This document shows, in pieces, positions 1 to 8,913 of a DNA stretch of 8,913 nt. The translations under genes and the position numbers were made by a program. This DNA is from SAR116 cluster bacterium (GTDB lineage: Bacteria; Pseudomonadota; Alphaproteobacteria; Puniceispirillales; Puniceispirillaceae), in NCBI GenBank assembly GCA_004213025.1, contig SHBC01000036.1:1-8913 (forward strand). Direction: 5' to 3'. The notes under the pieces were generated by a model that saw only the letters and a program-made list of their open reading frames with translations, searched no databases and was not told the origin of the DNA. Numbering within the stretch: position 1 is the stretch's first letter; each line of letters starts with the position of its first letter.

Positions 1-741
1 AAGATCCATATTCCGGCCGGCCCGCGCCTTGGCGACGTGGTGATCAACGCCGATGGCCTTGGCAAGGGGTTTGGTGACAGGCTGTTGATCGATGATCTGT
101 CATTCCGCCTGCCGCCAGGCGGCATTGTCGGTGTCATCGGCCCGAACGGCGCCGGCAAGACAACGCTGTTCCGGATGATCACCGGCGGCGAGACACCCGA
201 CAATGGCACCTTCACCGTCGGAGATACGGTGAAGCTTGGCTATGTCGACCAGTCGCGTGACGATCTCGATGATTCGAAGACGGTCTGGGAGGTGATCTCC
301 GATGGTCTCGATGAGGTTGAACTTGGCAAGCGCACGATGGCCTCGCGCGCCTATGTCGGGCAGTTCAATTTCAAGGGTGGCGACCAGCAGAAACGTGTTG
401 GCCAGCTGTCGGGTGGTGAGCGCAACCGGGTGCATCTGGCGCGGATGCTGAAGAGCGGTGCCAACCTGTTGCTTCTTGATGAGCCGACAAACGATCTTGA
501 TGTCGACACGCTGCGGGCGCTGGAAGAGGCGCTTGAGGAATTCGCCGGCTGCGCTGTCGTGGTCAGCCACGACCGCTGGTTCCTCGACAGGATCGCAACG
601 CACATCCTGGCCTTCGAGGGCAACAGCCATGTCGAGTGGTTCGAGGGAAATTACGAGGCCTATGAGGCTGACCGCAAACGCCGCCTCGGCGCTGAGGCTG
701 ACCGCCCGACCCGCATCAAATATAAGCCCATTAGCCGTTAG
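1..741 (+). CDS. ettA: EttA, ABC-F energy-dependent translational throttle protein (C-terminal part, 5' end cut by window)
   Basis: This is the C-terminal 246 residues of an ABC-F ATPase, a soluble two-cassette protein that binds the ribosomal E site and gates early elongation according to ATP/ADP state (known for E. coli EttA). The frame is open from base 1, and the first codons ([10 protein letters not shown]) match the inter-cassette region of EttA, so the GTG at 37 is internal and not a start. The second ATPase cassette is complete: Walker A GPNGAGKT at 139-162, the EttA-typical [10 protein letters not shown] before the signature LSGGERNR (from 406), Walker [13 protein letters not shown] (from 466) and the H-switch SHDRWFLDR (from 565). 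The protein ends in RIKYKPISR, as EttA proteins usually do. The conserved blocks favour EttA over Uup, YbiT or YheS. The first cassette and the P-site tRNA-interaction arm lie upstream of the window. A second in-frame stop lies at 781-783. The gene is convergent with mlaC, and I see no clear terminator between them. Confidence 0.93.
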   Translation, partial: KIHIPAGPRLGDVVINADGLGKGFGDRLLIDDLSFRLPPGGIVGVIGPNGAGKTTLFRMITGGETPDNGTFTVGDTVKLGYVDQSRDDLDDSKTVWEVISDGLDEVELGKRTMASRAYVGQFNFKGGDQQKRVGQLSGGERNRVHLARMLKSGANLLLLDEPTNDLDVDTLRALEEALEEFAGCAVVVSHDRWFLDRIATHILAFEGNSHVEWFEGNYEAYEADRKRRLGAEADRPTRIKYKPISR

Positions 742-780
742 ACTGGCCCATCAGCCGTTAAACTGGCCCATCAGCCGCTA
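726..780. repeat. 20-bp tandem repeat across the ettA stop codon (about 2.7 copies)
   Basis: Units begin at 726, 746 and 766. Units 1 and 2 match at 18 of 20 positions. Unit 3 matches unit 2 over its first half (GCCCATCAGCCG) and then decays. Unit 1 contains the last ettA codons and the TAG stop, so the repeat probably arose by duplication of the gene's own 3' end. Each repeat junction (for example 742-759) can fold into a weak hairpin, GGC/GCC extended by AC/GT around a bulged T. No U-rich tail follows, so it does not look like a standard intrinsic terminator. It fills most of the 60-bp gap between the convergent ettA and mlaC genes. Confidence 0.8.
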
Positions 781-801
781 TAAACAGGCATTGTCTTTAA
801 G

Positions 802-1440
802 TCAGTTGCTGTGAAGTGGCGCGTCGAGACGTGCCTGCATCGCCTCGATCAGGGCTCCGAACTGGCCCTTGTTCTTGCGGACTACGGCGACGTTTTCCTG
901 CTTCTGCGTAACCAGAAGTGACAGGTTCTCGATCTCGATATCGAAGACACGTGGTGGCTGGCCCTCGCGGGTCAGCACCCGCCAGTTGACGGCCACTGGC
1001 GGTCTGGCGCCATTGATGTCGGTGAAGGTGCCACCGACAATGACGAATTTGTCGCCTTTCGTGCTGGTCGCGCCGGGGCTGTATTCCAGACCGTTCAGCT
1101 GGTCGAAATTGCGCACGATGGTGCCGCACAGAACTTCGCGGAACAGTGTTCCATATTCGGCCCTCTGGTCGGCATTCGCCGCGCGCCAGTACTGGCCGGC
1201 CGAAAAGCGGGTGATGGAATCCATATCGAAATAGGAGGTGAGCACGCGGTCGATCTCGGCTGAACGTGCCTCCACATCGCCCGTATCGGTGGCGAGAAAC
1301 GCCTGCAGGTCGGCAATCATCTTGTCGATCAGCCCGCTGGCAGCAGCCTGCCGGTCACCGGCGTTGGCGATATTTGCCGGCAGTATGGCAGCGGCGAGGC
1401 ATCCCAGGGTGATAGCAAAAAAGTGGCGACGAATCATCAT
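802..1440 (-). CDS. mlaC: MlaC-family periplasmic phospholipid-binding protein (Ttg2D-like)
   Basis: This 212-residue protein belongs to the MlaC/Ttg2D family (tol_tol_Ttg2). Such proteins carry phospholipids across the periplasm between the outer-membrane MlaA complex and the inner-membrane MlaFEDB transporter. Residues 1-27 form a Sec signal peptide: basic MMIRR, a hydrophobic core, and an ANA cleavage motif ahead of G28. The mature part shows the family pattern: an N-terminal helical segment with FDMDSITRFSAGQYWR, an RAEYGTLFREVL helix, then beta-rich stretches (KFVIVGGTF, VAVNWRVL, VFDIEIENLSLL) and a C-terminal helix ending in ALIEAMQARL. The length is normal. Two adjacent ATGs could start it. 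The first (1440-1438) lies 5 nt and the second 8 nt from an AGGAG site, so either is possible. The start overlaps the mlaA stop by 4 bp, indicating translational coupling. No mlaF, mlaE or mlaD genes are present in the window. Family assignment is firm; the direction of lipid transport is inferred from family members. Confidence 0.9.
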   Translation of the reverse strand: MMIRRHFFAITLGCLAAAILPANIANAGDRQAAASGLIDKMIADLQAFLATDTGDVEARSAEIDRVLTSYFDMDSITRFSAGQYWRAANADQRAEYGTLFREVLCGTIVRNFDQLNGLEYSPGATSTKGDKFVIVGGTFTDINGARPPVAVNWRVLTREGQPPRVFDIEIENLSLLVTQKQENVAVVRKNKGQFGALIEAMQARLDAPLHSN

Positions 1441-2225
1441 TCGGACTCCTCGAACAGCGAATCGAACTCATCTTCGGACACGGCGCTTCCCGCTCTGTCT
1501 GCCACCCGGTCCTCAAGCAGCCCGAGACGCGTCTGGTAATAGACCGAGCGTGTCCGCGCATAGGGGTCGAGTGAATTGTACTTCACGTCGTTGAACGCCT
1601 CGAAAGTTTTGGCGCGAAAGCTGACAGCACCAACCGGTGCCTGCGCCGTTCTCACGGTGTCCGCCGTGCTGCTGGTGCCGAAAATCTGCAGGGGGTTCAT
1701 CACCATATCCACCACAGTCCCGGTCAGCGAGCGGGTGGTGCGGGGGCCCAGGACCGGCACCATGAGATAGGATCCTTCTGGCACATCATAGGCGGCAAGT
1801 GTCTGGCCGAAATCCTCGCGATCCACCTTCTGGTCATCCTCAGACAGGTCGGCAAAGCCAAGCGTCAGGCCATTTACAAGGAAGTTCAGCGTTGCCAGGG
1901 CGGCATTTTCAAACTTGCCCTGGAGCGTTGAATTGATCGCCGTTGACGGCATCGAGGCCCAGCGAAGATGGTTGTCGATCGCCGTGCGGCCACCTTCCGG
2001 CACGGTGTTGCGATAACCCGATGCCACAGGTTCCAGCACATAGGTATCGACGCCCATATTGAAGGCGAAGACCTTGCGGTTCGCATCCTCATACCGGTCG
2101 CGCGCGTCACTGCGGTCGGCGGGTGGCGTCGACGAACATCCGGCAAGCGCCACCATGGCCGCGATCAGAGCGCCGATGGCAATGTGGCGGGGCCGCCTGC
2201 AATCATTATCAGGACATACTTTCAT
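1437..2225 (-). CDS. mlaA: MlaA (VacJ-family) outer-membrane lipoprotein
   Basis: This 262-residue protein matches the MlaA/VacJ family. In known members the protein forms a ring in the inner leaflet of the outer membrane and extracts mislocalised phospholipids from the outer leaflet, passing them to MlaC. Residues 1-29 are a lipoprotein signal peptide with a basic n-region (RRPRH), a hydrophobic core and the lipobox LAGC, with C30 as the lipidated residue. Serine at +2 is compatible with outer-membrane sorting. Family blocks follow in order: YEDANRKVFAFN (45-56), YVLEPVASGYR (62-72), FLVNGLTLGFADL (115-127), DREDFGQTLAAY (135-146), YLMVPVLGPRTTR (153-165) and LDPYARTR (219-226). The acidic C-terminal tail (SEDEFDSLFEESE) is variable in the family. 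An AGAGG site lies 7 nt before the ATG. It is the first gene of a two-gene unit with mlaC; this pairing without mlaFED is, to my recollection, common in alphaproteobacteria. It is divergent from uvrD. Confidence 0.93.
   Translation of the reverse strand: MKVCPDNDCRRPRHIAIGALIAAMVALAGCSSTPPADRSDARDRYEDANRKVFAFNMGVDTYVLEPVASGYRNTVPEGGRTAIDNHLRWASMPSTAINSTLQGKFENAALATLNFLVNGLTLGFADLSEDDQKVDREDFGQTLAAYDVPEGSYLMVPVLGPRTTRSLTGTVVDMVMNPLQIFGTSSTADTVRTAQAPVGAVSFRAKTFEAFNDVKYNSLDPYARTRSVYYQTRLGLLEDRVADRAGSAVSEDEFDSLFEESE
1446..1450 (-). promoter_or_regulatory. Shine-Dalgarno site of mlaC inside the mlaA 3' end
   Basis: On the minus strand AGGAG lies 5 nt before the first mlaC ATG and 8 nt before the second. 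It sits within the last codons of mlaA, so mlaC is probably translated by re-initiation or coupling from the upstream gene. Confidence 0.6.
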
Positions 2226-2232
2226 CTTGGGA

Positions 2233-2237
2233 CCTCT
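2233..2237 (-). promoter_or_regulatory. Shine-Dalgarno site of mlaA
   Basis: AGAGG on the minus strand with a 7-nt gap to the ATG at 2225-2223. It supports this start over internal methionines, as does the complete lipoprotein signal peptide that follows. Confidence 0.55.
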
Positions 2238-2254
2238 GCCGTCTTACAGGCCAA

Positions 2255-2283
2255 AAGATATCGCAAGCTGGGCCAAATGCAAA
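2255..2283 (-). promoter_or_regulatory. Possible sigma-70-type promoter for mlaA-mlaC
   Basis: On the minus strand TATCTT (2260-2255) matches four of six positions of a -10 box. TTTGCA (2283-2278) lies 17 nt upstream, or TTGCAT (2282-2277) 16 nt upstream, as a weak -35 box. A start point near 2247 would give a leader of about 20 nt containing the Shine-Dalgarno site. This was assigned by eye, and the match is modest. Confidence 0.3.
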
Positions 2284-2326
2284 CCGGATGCCGAAAATCA
2301 ACCAAACAGCCCCGCTGGCATCCGGT
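2283..2326. repeat. Perfect 10-bp inverted repeat in the mlaA-uvrD divergent region
   Basis: ACCGGATGCC (2283-2292) is the exact reverse complement of GGCATCCGGT (2317-2326), with a 24-bp spacer. The heptamer CAAATGC occurs as a direct repeat just outside the left arm and overlapping the outer side of the right arm (2274-2280 and 2328-2334). The left arm abuts the possible -35 box of mlaA. It could be a regulator-binding site or, if transcribed, a hairpin in a 5' leader. It lacks a U-tract, so it is not a convincing terminator on either strand. Confidence 0.6.
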
Positions 2327-2332
2327 GCAAAT

Positions 2333-2352
2333 GCCGCATGACGGCCTGCGGC
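2333..2352. repeat. Short inverted repeat upstream of uvrD
   Basis: GCCGCA (2333-2338) and TGCGGC (2347-2352) are perfect complements around an 8-bp spacer. The element ends one base before the TTGACC that may serve as a -35 box for uvrD, so it is placed like an upstream operator. At this length and base composition it could be chance. Confidence 0.35.
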
Positions 2353-2353
2353 G

Positions 2354-2382
2354 TTGACCCGTGGCCGGTGATTTGCGACTTT
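2354..2382 (+). promoter_or_regulatory. Possible promoter for the uvrD-prmA-peptidase unit
   Basis: TTGACC (2354-2359) is a good -35 match. At 17 nt spacing the -10 position holds GACTTT (2377-2382), which is a poor match. If used, transcription would start at about 2389-2390, on or beside the ATG of uvrD, giving a leaderless mRNA. No clear Shine-Dalgarno site precedes that ATG, which fits. The weak -10 keeps confidence low. Confidence 0.25.
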
Positions 2383-2389
2383 GGGCGCC

Positions 2390-4633
2390 ATGCAGATTTC
2401 CCCGCAATCAGAGCATCCCTGGCTTGCCGGCCTCAATGAGGCACAGAGTGAAGCCGTACGTAGTCTTTCGGGCCCGCTTCTGGTCCTGTCCGGGGCCGGA
2501 ACCGGCAAGACCCGGGTGCTGACCTCGCGTCTTGCCGAGCTTGTCGCCACCGGCACGGCAAAGCCCTGGAACATTCTGGCCGTGACCTTTACCAACAAGG
2601 CGGCGCGCGAGATGAAGAATCGCGTCTCCGCCATGGTTGGCCCGATGGCCGAGCAGGTCTGGCTTGGCACCTTCCATGCCCTTGCCGCACGGATGCTGCG
2701 CCGCCATGCCGAGCTGGTCGGGCTGCGGAGCGACTTCACGATTCTCGACATGGACGATCAGAATCGTGTCCTGAAGCAGCTGATGGAGGCCGATGACATC
2801 GATTCCAAACGCTGGCCGGTGCGGCTTCTTGGCGGGGCCATCCAGCGCTGGAAGGATCGCGGGCTGACACCTGACAAGATCTCGCTTGCCGAGGCCGGCG
2901 ATCTTGCGAATGGCCGGCTTGGCGAGCTTTATAAGGCCTATCAGGCGCGGTTGCTGGCTCTCAATGCGGTCGATTTCGGCGATTTGCTGCTGCATATGCT
3001 GACCGTTCTGCAGACTCATCCCGACGTGCTTGCCGAATATCACGGCCGCATCACCCATATCATGGTTGATGAATATCAGGACACCAACGTGGCGCAGTAT
3101 CTCTGGTTACGGTTGCTGACCGGCAGCGAGCGCAACCTGTGCTGTGTCGGTGATGATGACCAATCGATCTATGGCTGGCGCGGTGCCGAAGTTGGCAACA
3201 TCCTGAAGTTCGAAAGTGATTTTCCGGGCGCGAAGATCGTCCGGCTGGAGGAGAATTACCGCTCGACCGGCCACATCCTTGCCGCCGCGTCGGGGATCAT
3301 TGCGCGCAATGAGACGCGGCTTGGCAAGACTCTCTACACCGGCGCCGATGATGGCGAGAAACTGCGTGTCAACGGCTATTGGGACGGCGCTGACGAAGCC
3401 CGCGCCGTGTCGGCCGAAATCGAATCGATGCAGGCCACGGATGAGGATCTGTCGCAGATCGCGGTTCTGGTGCGGGCCGGCTTCCAGACGCGTGAGTTCG
3501 AGGAACGCTTCATCGCCATTGGTCTTCCCTACCGCGTTGTTGGCACCAGGTTCTATGAACGGGCGGAAATACGCGATGCCATCGCCTATCTTCGGCTGAT
3601 CACCCAGCCGGCCGATGATCTGGCCTTTGAGCGGATCATCAATGTGCCGAAGCGCGGGCTTGGCACGGCCAGTATCCAGGCCATCCATATCCAGGCACGG
3701 GCGTCCGACAAGCCGTTGATGGCGGCGGCAATCGACCTTGCGGCAAGTGACGAGCTGCGGCCGGCGGCGCGCAACGCGCTTGGCGGTTTCTGTCAGGATA
3801 TCAGACGCTGGCGCGAGGTTTCGGCATCGCTCCCCCACACCGAGCTTGCCAAGATGGTGCTTGATGAATCGGGTTATACCGCGATGTGGCAGGCCAACCG
3901 GACACCAGAGGCGGAAGGCCGGCTGGAAAACCTGACCGAACTTGTCAACGCCATGCAGGATTTCGATTCTCTGCAGGGTTTTCTTGAGCATATCTCGCTT
4001 GTCATGGATGGCGATTCCGAGTCCGACCAGGGCGAGGTCACACTGATGACGCTGCACGCCGCGAAGGGTCTTGAATTCGACACCGTCTTCCTGCCCGGAT
4101 GGGAGGAGGGAATCTTCCCGAGCCAGCGCACGATTGACGAGAATGGTGCTGTCGGGCTGGAGGAGGAGCGCCGCCTTGCCTATGTCGGAATCACCAGGGC
4201 GCGCCGAAAAATCTTTCTGAGCTTTGCCGGCAGCCGCCGGATCCATGGCCAGTGGCAAAGCTCGATCCCCTCGCGCTTTGTTCAGGAACTGCCGCCCGAA
4301 ACGGTGATCGAGGATATCGCACAGGGGCTTGGCGGCGGCATCCCCTTTGGTCGTGCCGCGCAGGCGCAGCTTGCCGGCGGCGGGGCCTTCGGCGATACGC
4401 CGCGCGGTGGCTATGGCCCCGGCTGGCGCCGGCTGGCGGCGCGCCAGGACAACCAGGAGGCGGATCATTTTCTGCCAACCGGCAGCAAGGATGGATTTAT
4501 CGCCGGCGACCGGGTCTTTCACCAGAAATTCGGCATGGGCAATGTCATCCATGTTGATGGCGACAAGCTCGAAATCGCCTTCGACAAGGCTGGCAACAAG
4601 AAAGTCGTGGCCGGCTTTGTCAGCAAACCGTAA
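2390..4633 (+). CDS. uvrD: UvrD/PcrA-type superfamily 1 DNA helicase
   Basis: This 747-residue protein is an ATP-dependent 3'-5' DNA helicase of the UvrD/PcrA/Rep group, acting in nucleotide excision repair, mismatch repair and clearing of DNA-bound protein. All SF1A motifs are present (numbered from the ATG): Q-motif region LNEAQSEAV, Walker A GAGTGKT (35-41), Ia TFTNKAAREM (66-75), Ib GTFHALAARML, II VDEYQD (226-231), III GDDDQSIYGWRGA (254-266), IV EENYRST (287-293), V TLHAAKGLEFD (554-564) and VI RLAYVGITRAR (595-605). A Gly-rich linker (about 645-695) leads to the C-terminal Tudor-like domain (GDRVFHQKFGMGNVI, from 706), which in PcrA/UvrD contacts RNA polymerase. That domain argues for UvrD/PcrA over Rep. 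A TTG at 2381 would add three residues. I prefer the ATG because it is the stronger codon, and neither has a clear ribosome-binding site. It is the first gene of a probable operon, with prmA 9 bp downstream. Confidence 0.96.
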   Translation: MQISPQSEHPWLAGLNEAQSEAVRSLSGPLLVLSGAGTGKTRVLTSRLAELVATGTAKPWNILAVTFTNKAAREMKNRVSAMVGPMAEQVWLGTFHALAARMLRRHAELVGLRSDFTILDMDDQNRVLKQLMEADDIDSKRWPVRLLGGAIQRWKDRGLTPDKISLAEAGDLANGRLGELYKAYQARLLALNAVDFGDLLLHMLTVLQTHPDVLAEYHGRITHIMVDEYQDTNVAQYLWLRLLTGSERNLCCVGDDDQSIYGWRGAEVGNILKFESDFPGAKIVRLEENYRSTGHILAAASGIIARNETRLGKTLYTGADDGEKLRVNGYWDGADEARAVSAEIESMQATDEDLSQIAVLVRAGFQTREFEERFIAIGLPYRVVGTRFYERAEIRDAIAYLRLITQPADDLAFERIINVPKRGLGTASIQAIHIQARASDKPLMAAAIDLAASDELRPAARNALGGFCQDIRRWREVSASLPHTELAKMVLDESGYTAMWQANRTPEAEGRLENLTELVNAMQDFDSLQGFLEHISLVMDGDSESDQGEVTLMTLHAAKGLEFDTVFLPGWEEGIFPSQRTIDENGAVGLEEERRLAYVGITRARRKIFLSFAGSRRIHGQWQSSIPSRFVQELPPETVIEDIAQGLGGGIPFGRAAQAQLAGGGAFGDTPRGGYGPGWRRLAARQDNQEADHFLPTGSKDGFIAGDRVFHQKFGMGNVIHVDGDKLEIAFDKAGNKKVVAGFVSKP

Positions 4634-4642
4634 CGCGCCGCA

Positions 4643-5607
4643 ATGACCAGCCTCCACATCGCCCGCCTGAGGCTTGATGAAAGTCTGAGCGTCGCGGAGC
4701 TCGGCAGTTTCGAGCTGGTGTTTTCCGAACTTCTCGACGCTGCCGCGACGGCGCATCTACGCGACGGTGGTGGTGACTGGGTGATCGAGGCGATTTTCAC
4801 CGCCCCACCCGACAATGCGGCTATCGATGATCTGCTGGCACCGTGTTTTGCCATCTGCGGTCACGCGCCGGTAACGGTCATGATCGAACCGCTGCCCGAC
4901 CGTGACTGGCTGGCCGAGAATCGCGCCGCTTTTCCGCCACGCCAGATTGGCCGGTTCTGGATTTTCGGTGGTCATGTCGAGGCGAGCCCGCCGGCGGCAA
5001 GCTGGCCGGTGCAGGTCGAGGCGGCGCAGGCCTTCGGGTCGGGAACGCATCCAACCACGGAAGGCTGTCTTCGCGCGCTTGAGGATATCCTGCGCGCCGG
5101 CACCTACCGGCAACCGCGCTGCCTTGATATGGGGTGCGGGTCCGCCATCCTCGCGCTGGCGGCGCTGCGGGCCCGGCCCGGGGCACATCTTCATGCCGCC
5201 GACAATGACCGTGTCGCGGTGTGGACGGCGGCCGAGAATGGCCGCATCAACCATGTCGCGCCGCGCCGGTTTCGCGCGGTCTGCGCACAGGGATATCTGT
5301 CACGGCGGATTCGCGCCGCGGCGCCGTTCGACATCATCCTTGCCAACATTCTGTCACGCCCGCTGTGCCAGATGGCCGGCGATCAGCGGGCCAGCCTGTC
5401 GGACCGTGGCTGGCTGGTCCTCTCCGGCATCCTGAACCATCAGGCGACGATGGTCGAACGCCGCTATGCCGCCGAGGGACTGCGCCTTGCCAGACGCATC
5501 CGGATCGGCGAATGGACAACCCTTGTCATGCGTCCGGCGCGCCTTGGCCTGTCCCGGCAGCTGTGGCATCCTGCCAATGTACCCATCTCATCTGCCGGAA
5601 CGCCAAC

Positions 5608-5611
<4 letters not shown>
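4643..5611 (+). CDS. prmA: Ribosomal protein L11 methyltransferase PrmA
   Basis: This 322-residue SAM-dependent methyltransferase, by family knowledge, trimethylates lysine and N-terminal amino groups of ribosomal protein L11. Residues 1-80 fit the poorly conserved substrate-recognition domain. Then come DRDWLAENRAAFPP (86-99), the PrmA hallmark AFGSGTHPTT (130-139), SAM motif I LDMGCGSAIL (161-170), the acidic ribose-binding segment AADND (185-189) and the LANILSRPL block (233-241), which resembles the catalytic NPP-type motif of other N-methyltransferases. In motif I the third glycine of the usual DxGxGxG is alanine (A168). After the last expected strand (WTTLVMRPA) a tail of about 23 residues runs into the overlap with the next gene. 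It starts 9 bp after the uvrD stop without an evident Shine-Dalgarno site, so coupling to uvrD is likely. Its TGA overlaps the ATG of the peptidase gene (ATGA). Confidence 0.93.

Positions 5612-8913
<3,302 letters not shown>

Noticed and set aside
37..39. GTG as a start codon for the first gene
   Set aside because: The frame is open to base 1, and the preceding residues match the EttA interior, so the gene is simply cut by the window edge.
1399..1401. Cysteine 14 of MlaC as a lipobox
   Set aside because: The preceding residues TLG do not fit a lipobox, and a clear signal peptidase I motif (ANA) follows at residues 25-27.
3107..4756. Long open frame of 549 codons on the minus strand opposite uvrD
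   Set aside because: It lies wholly antisense to a helicase with every motif intact. Its translation is rich in Arg, Ala, Gly and His and has no recognisable domain. Long antisense frames are expected in GC-rich codon-biased genes.
5221..5607. Upstream extension of the aminopeptidase frame by 129 codons
   Set aside because: This stretch overlaps prmA in another frame, and its Pro-, Arg- and Cys-rich translation is unlike a creatinase domain. The conserved N-terminus begins at the ATG at 5608.

Overview
The window is GC-rich, and all six long reading frames strongly prefer G or C at third codon positions. Every gene can be assigned to a well-known bacterial family. A Gram-negative alphaproteobacterium is the best guess. 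The signs are outer-membrane lipid-transport genes (mlaA, mlaC), an NAD-dependent ligase, a long aminopeptidase P directly after prmA, and weak Shine-Dalgarno sites with tightly packed genes. This is an inference from gene content and protein style; no rRNA or tRNA marker is present.

Layout from left to right: (1) the C-terminal half of the ABC-F translation factor EttA on the + strand, cut by the left edge, with a 20-bp tandem repeat across its stop codon; (2) a minus-strand pair, mlaA then mlaC, with overlapping stop and start, convergent to ettA; (3) a 164-bp divergent intergenic region with two inverted repeats and weak promoter-like sequences; (4) a + strand run of uvrD/pcrA helicase, prmA (ribosomal protein L11 methyltransferase) and a three-domain aminopeptidase P, separated by 9 bp and then a 4-bp overlap, so very probably one transcript; (5) ligA on the minus strand, cut at its N-terminus by the right edge, whose stop codon shares a CTAG palindrome with the stop of the aminopeptidase gene.

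By function, mlaA and mlaC act in retrograde phospholipid trafficking at the outer membrane. uvrD and ligA act in DNA repair and replication. prmA and ettA act on the ribosome, and the peptidase acts in peptide turnover. I see no mobile element, CRISPR array, tRNA, rRNA, toxin-antitoxin or defence genes, and no evidence of a new multi-gene system. The points worth a second look are small: the tandem repeat at the ettA end, the symmetric elements between mlaA and uvrD, the shared stop palindrome, and a few sequence details in PrmA and at the uvrD start.
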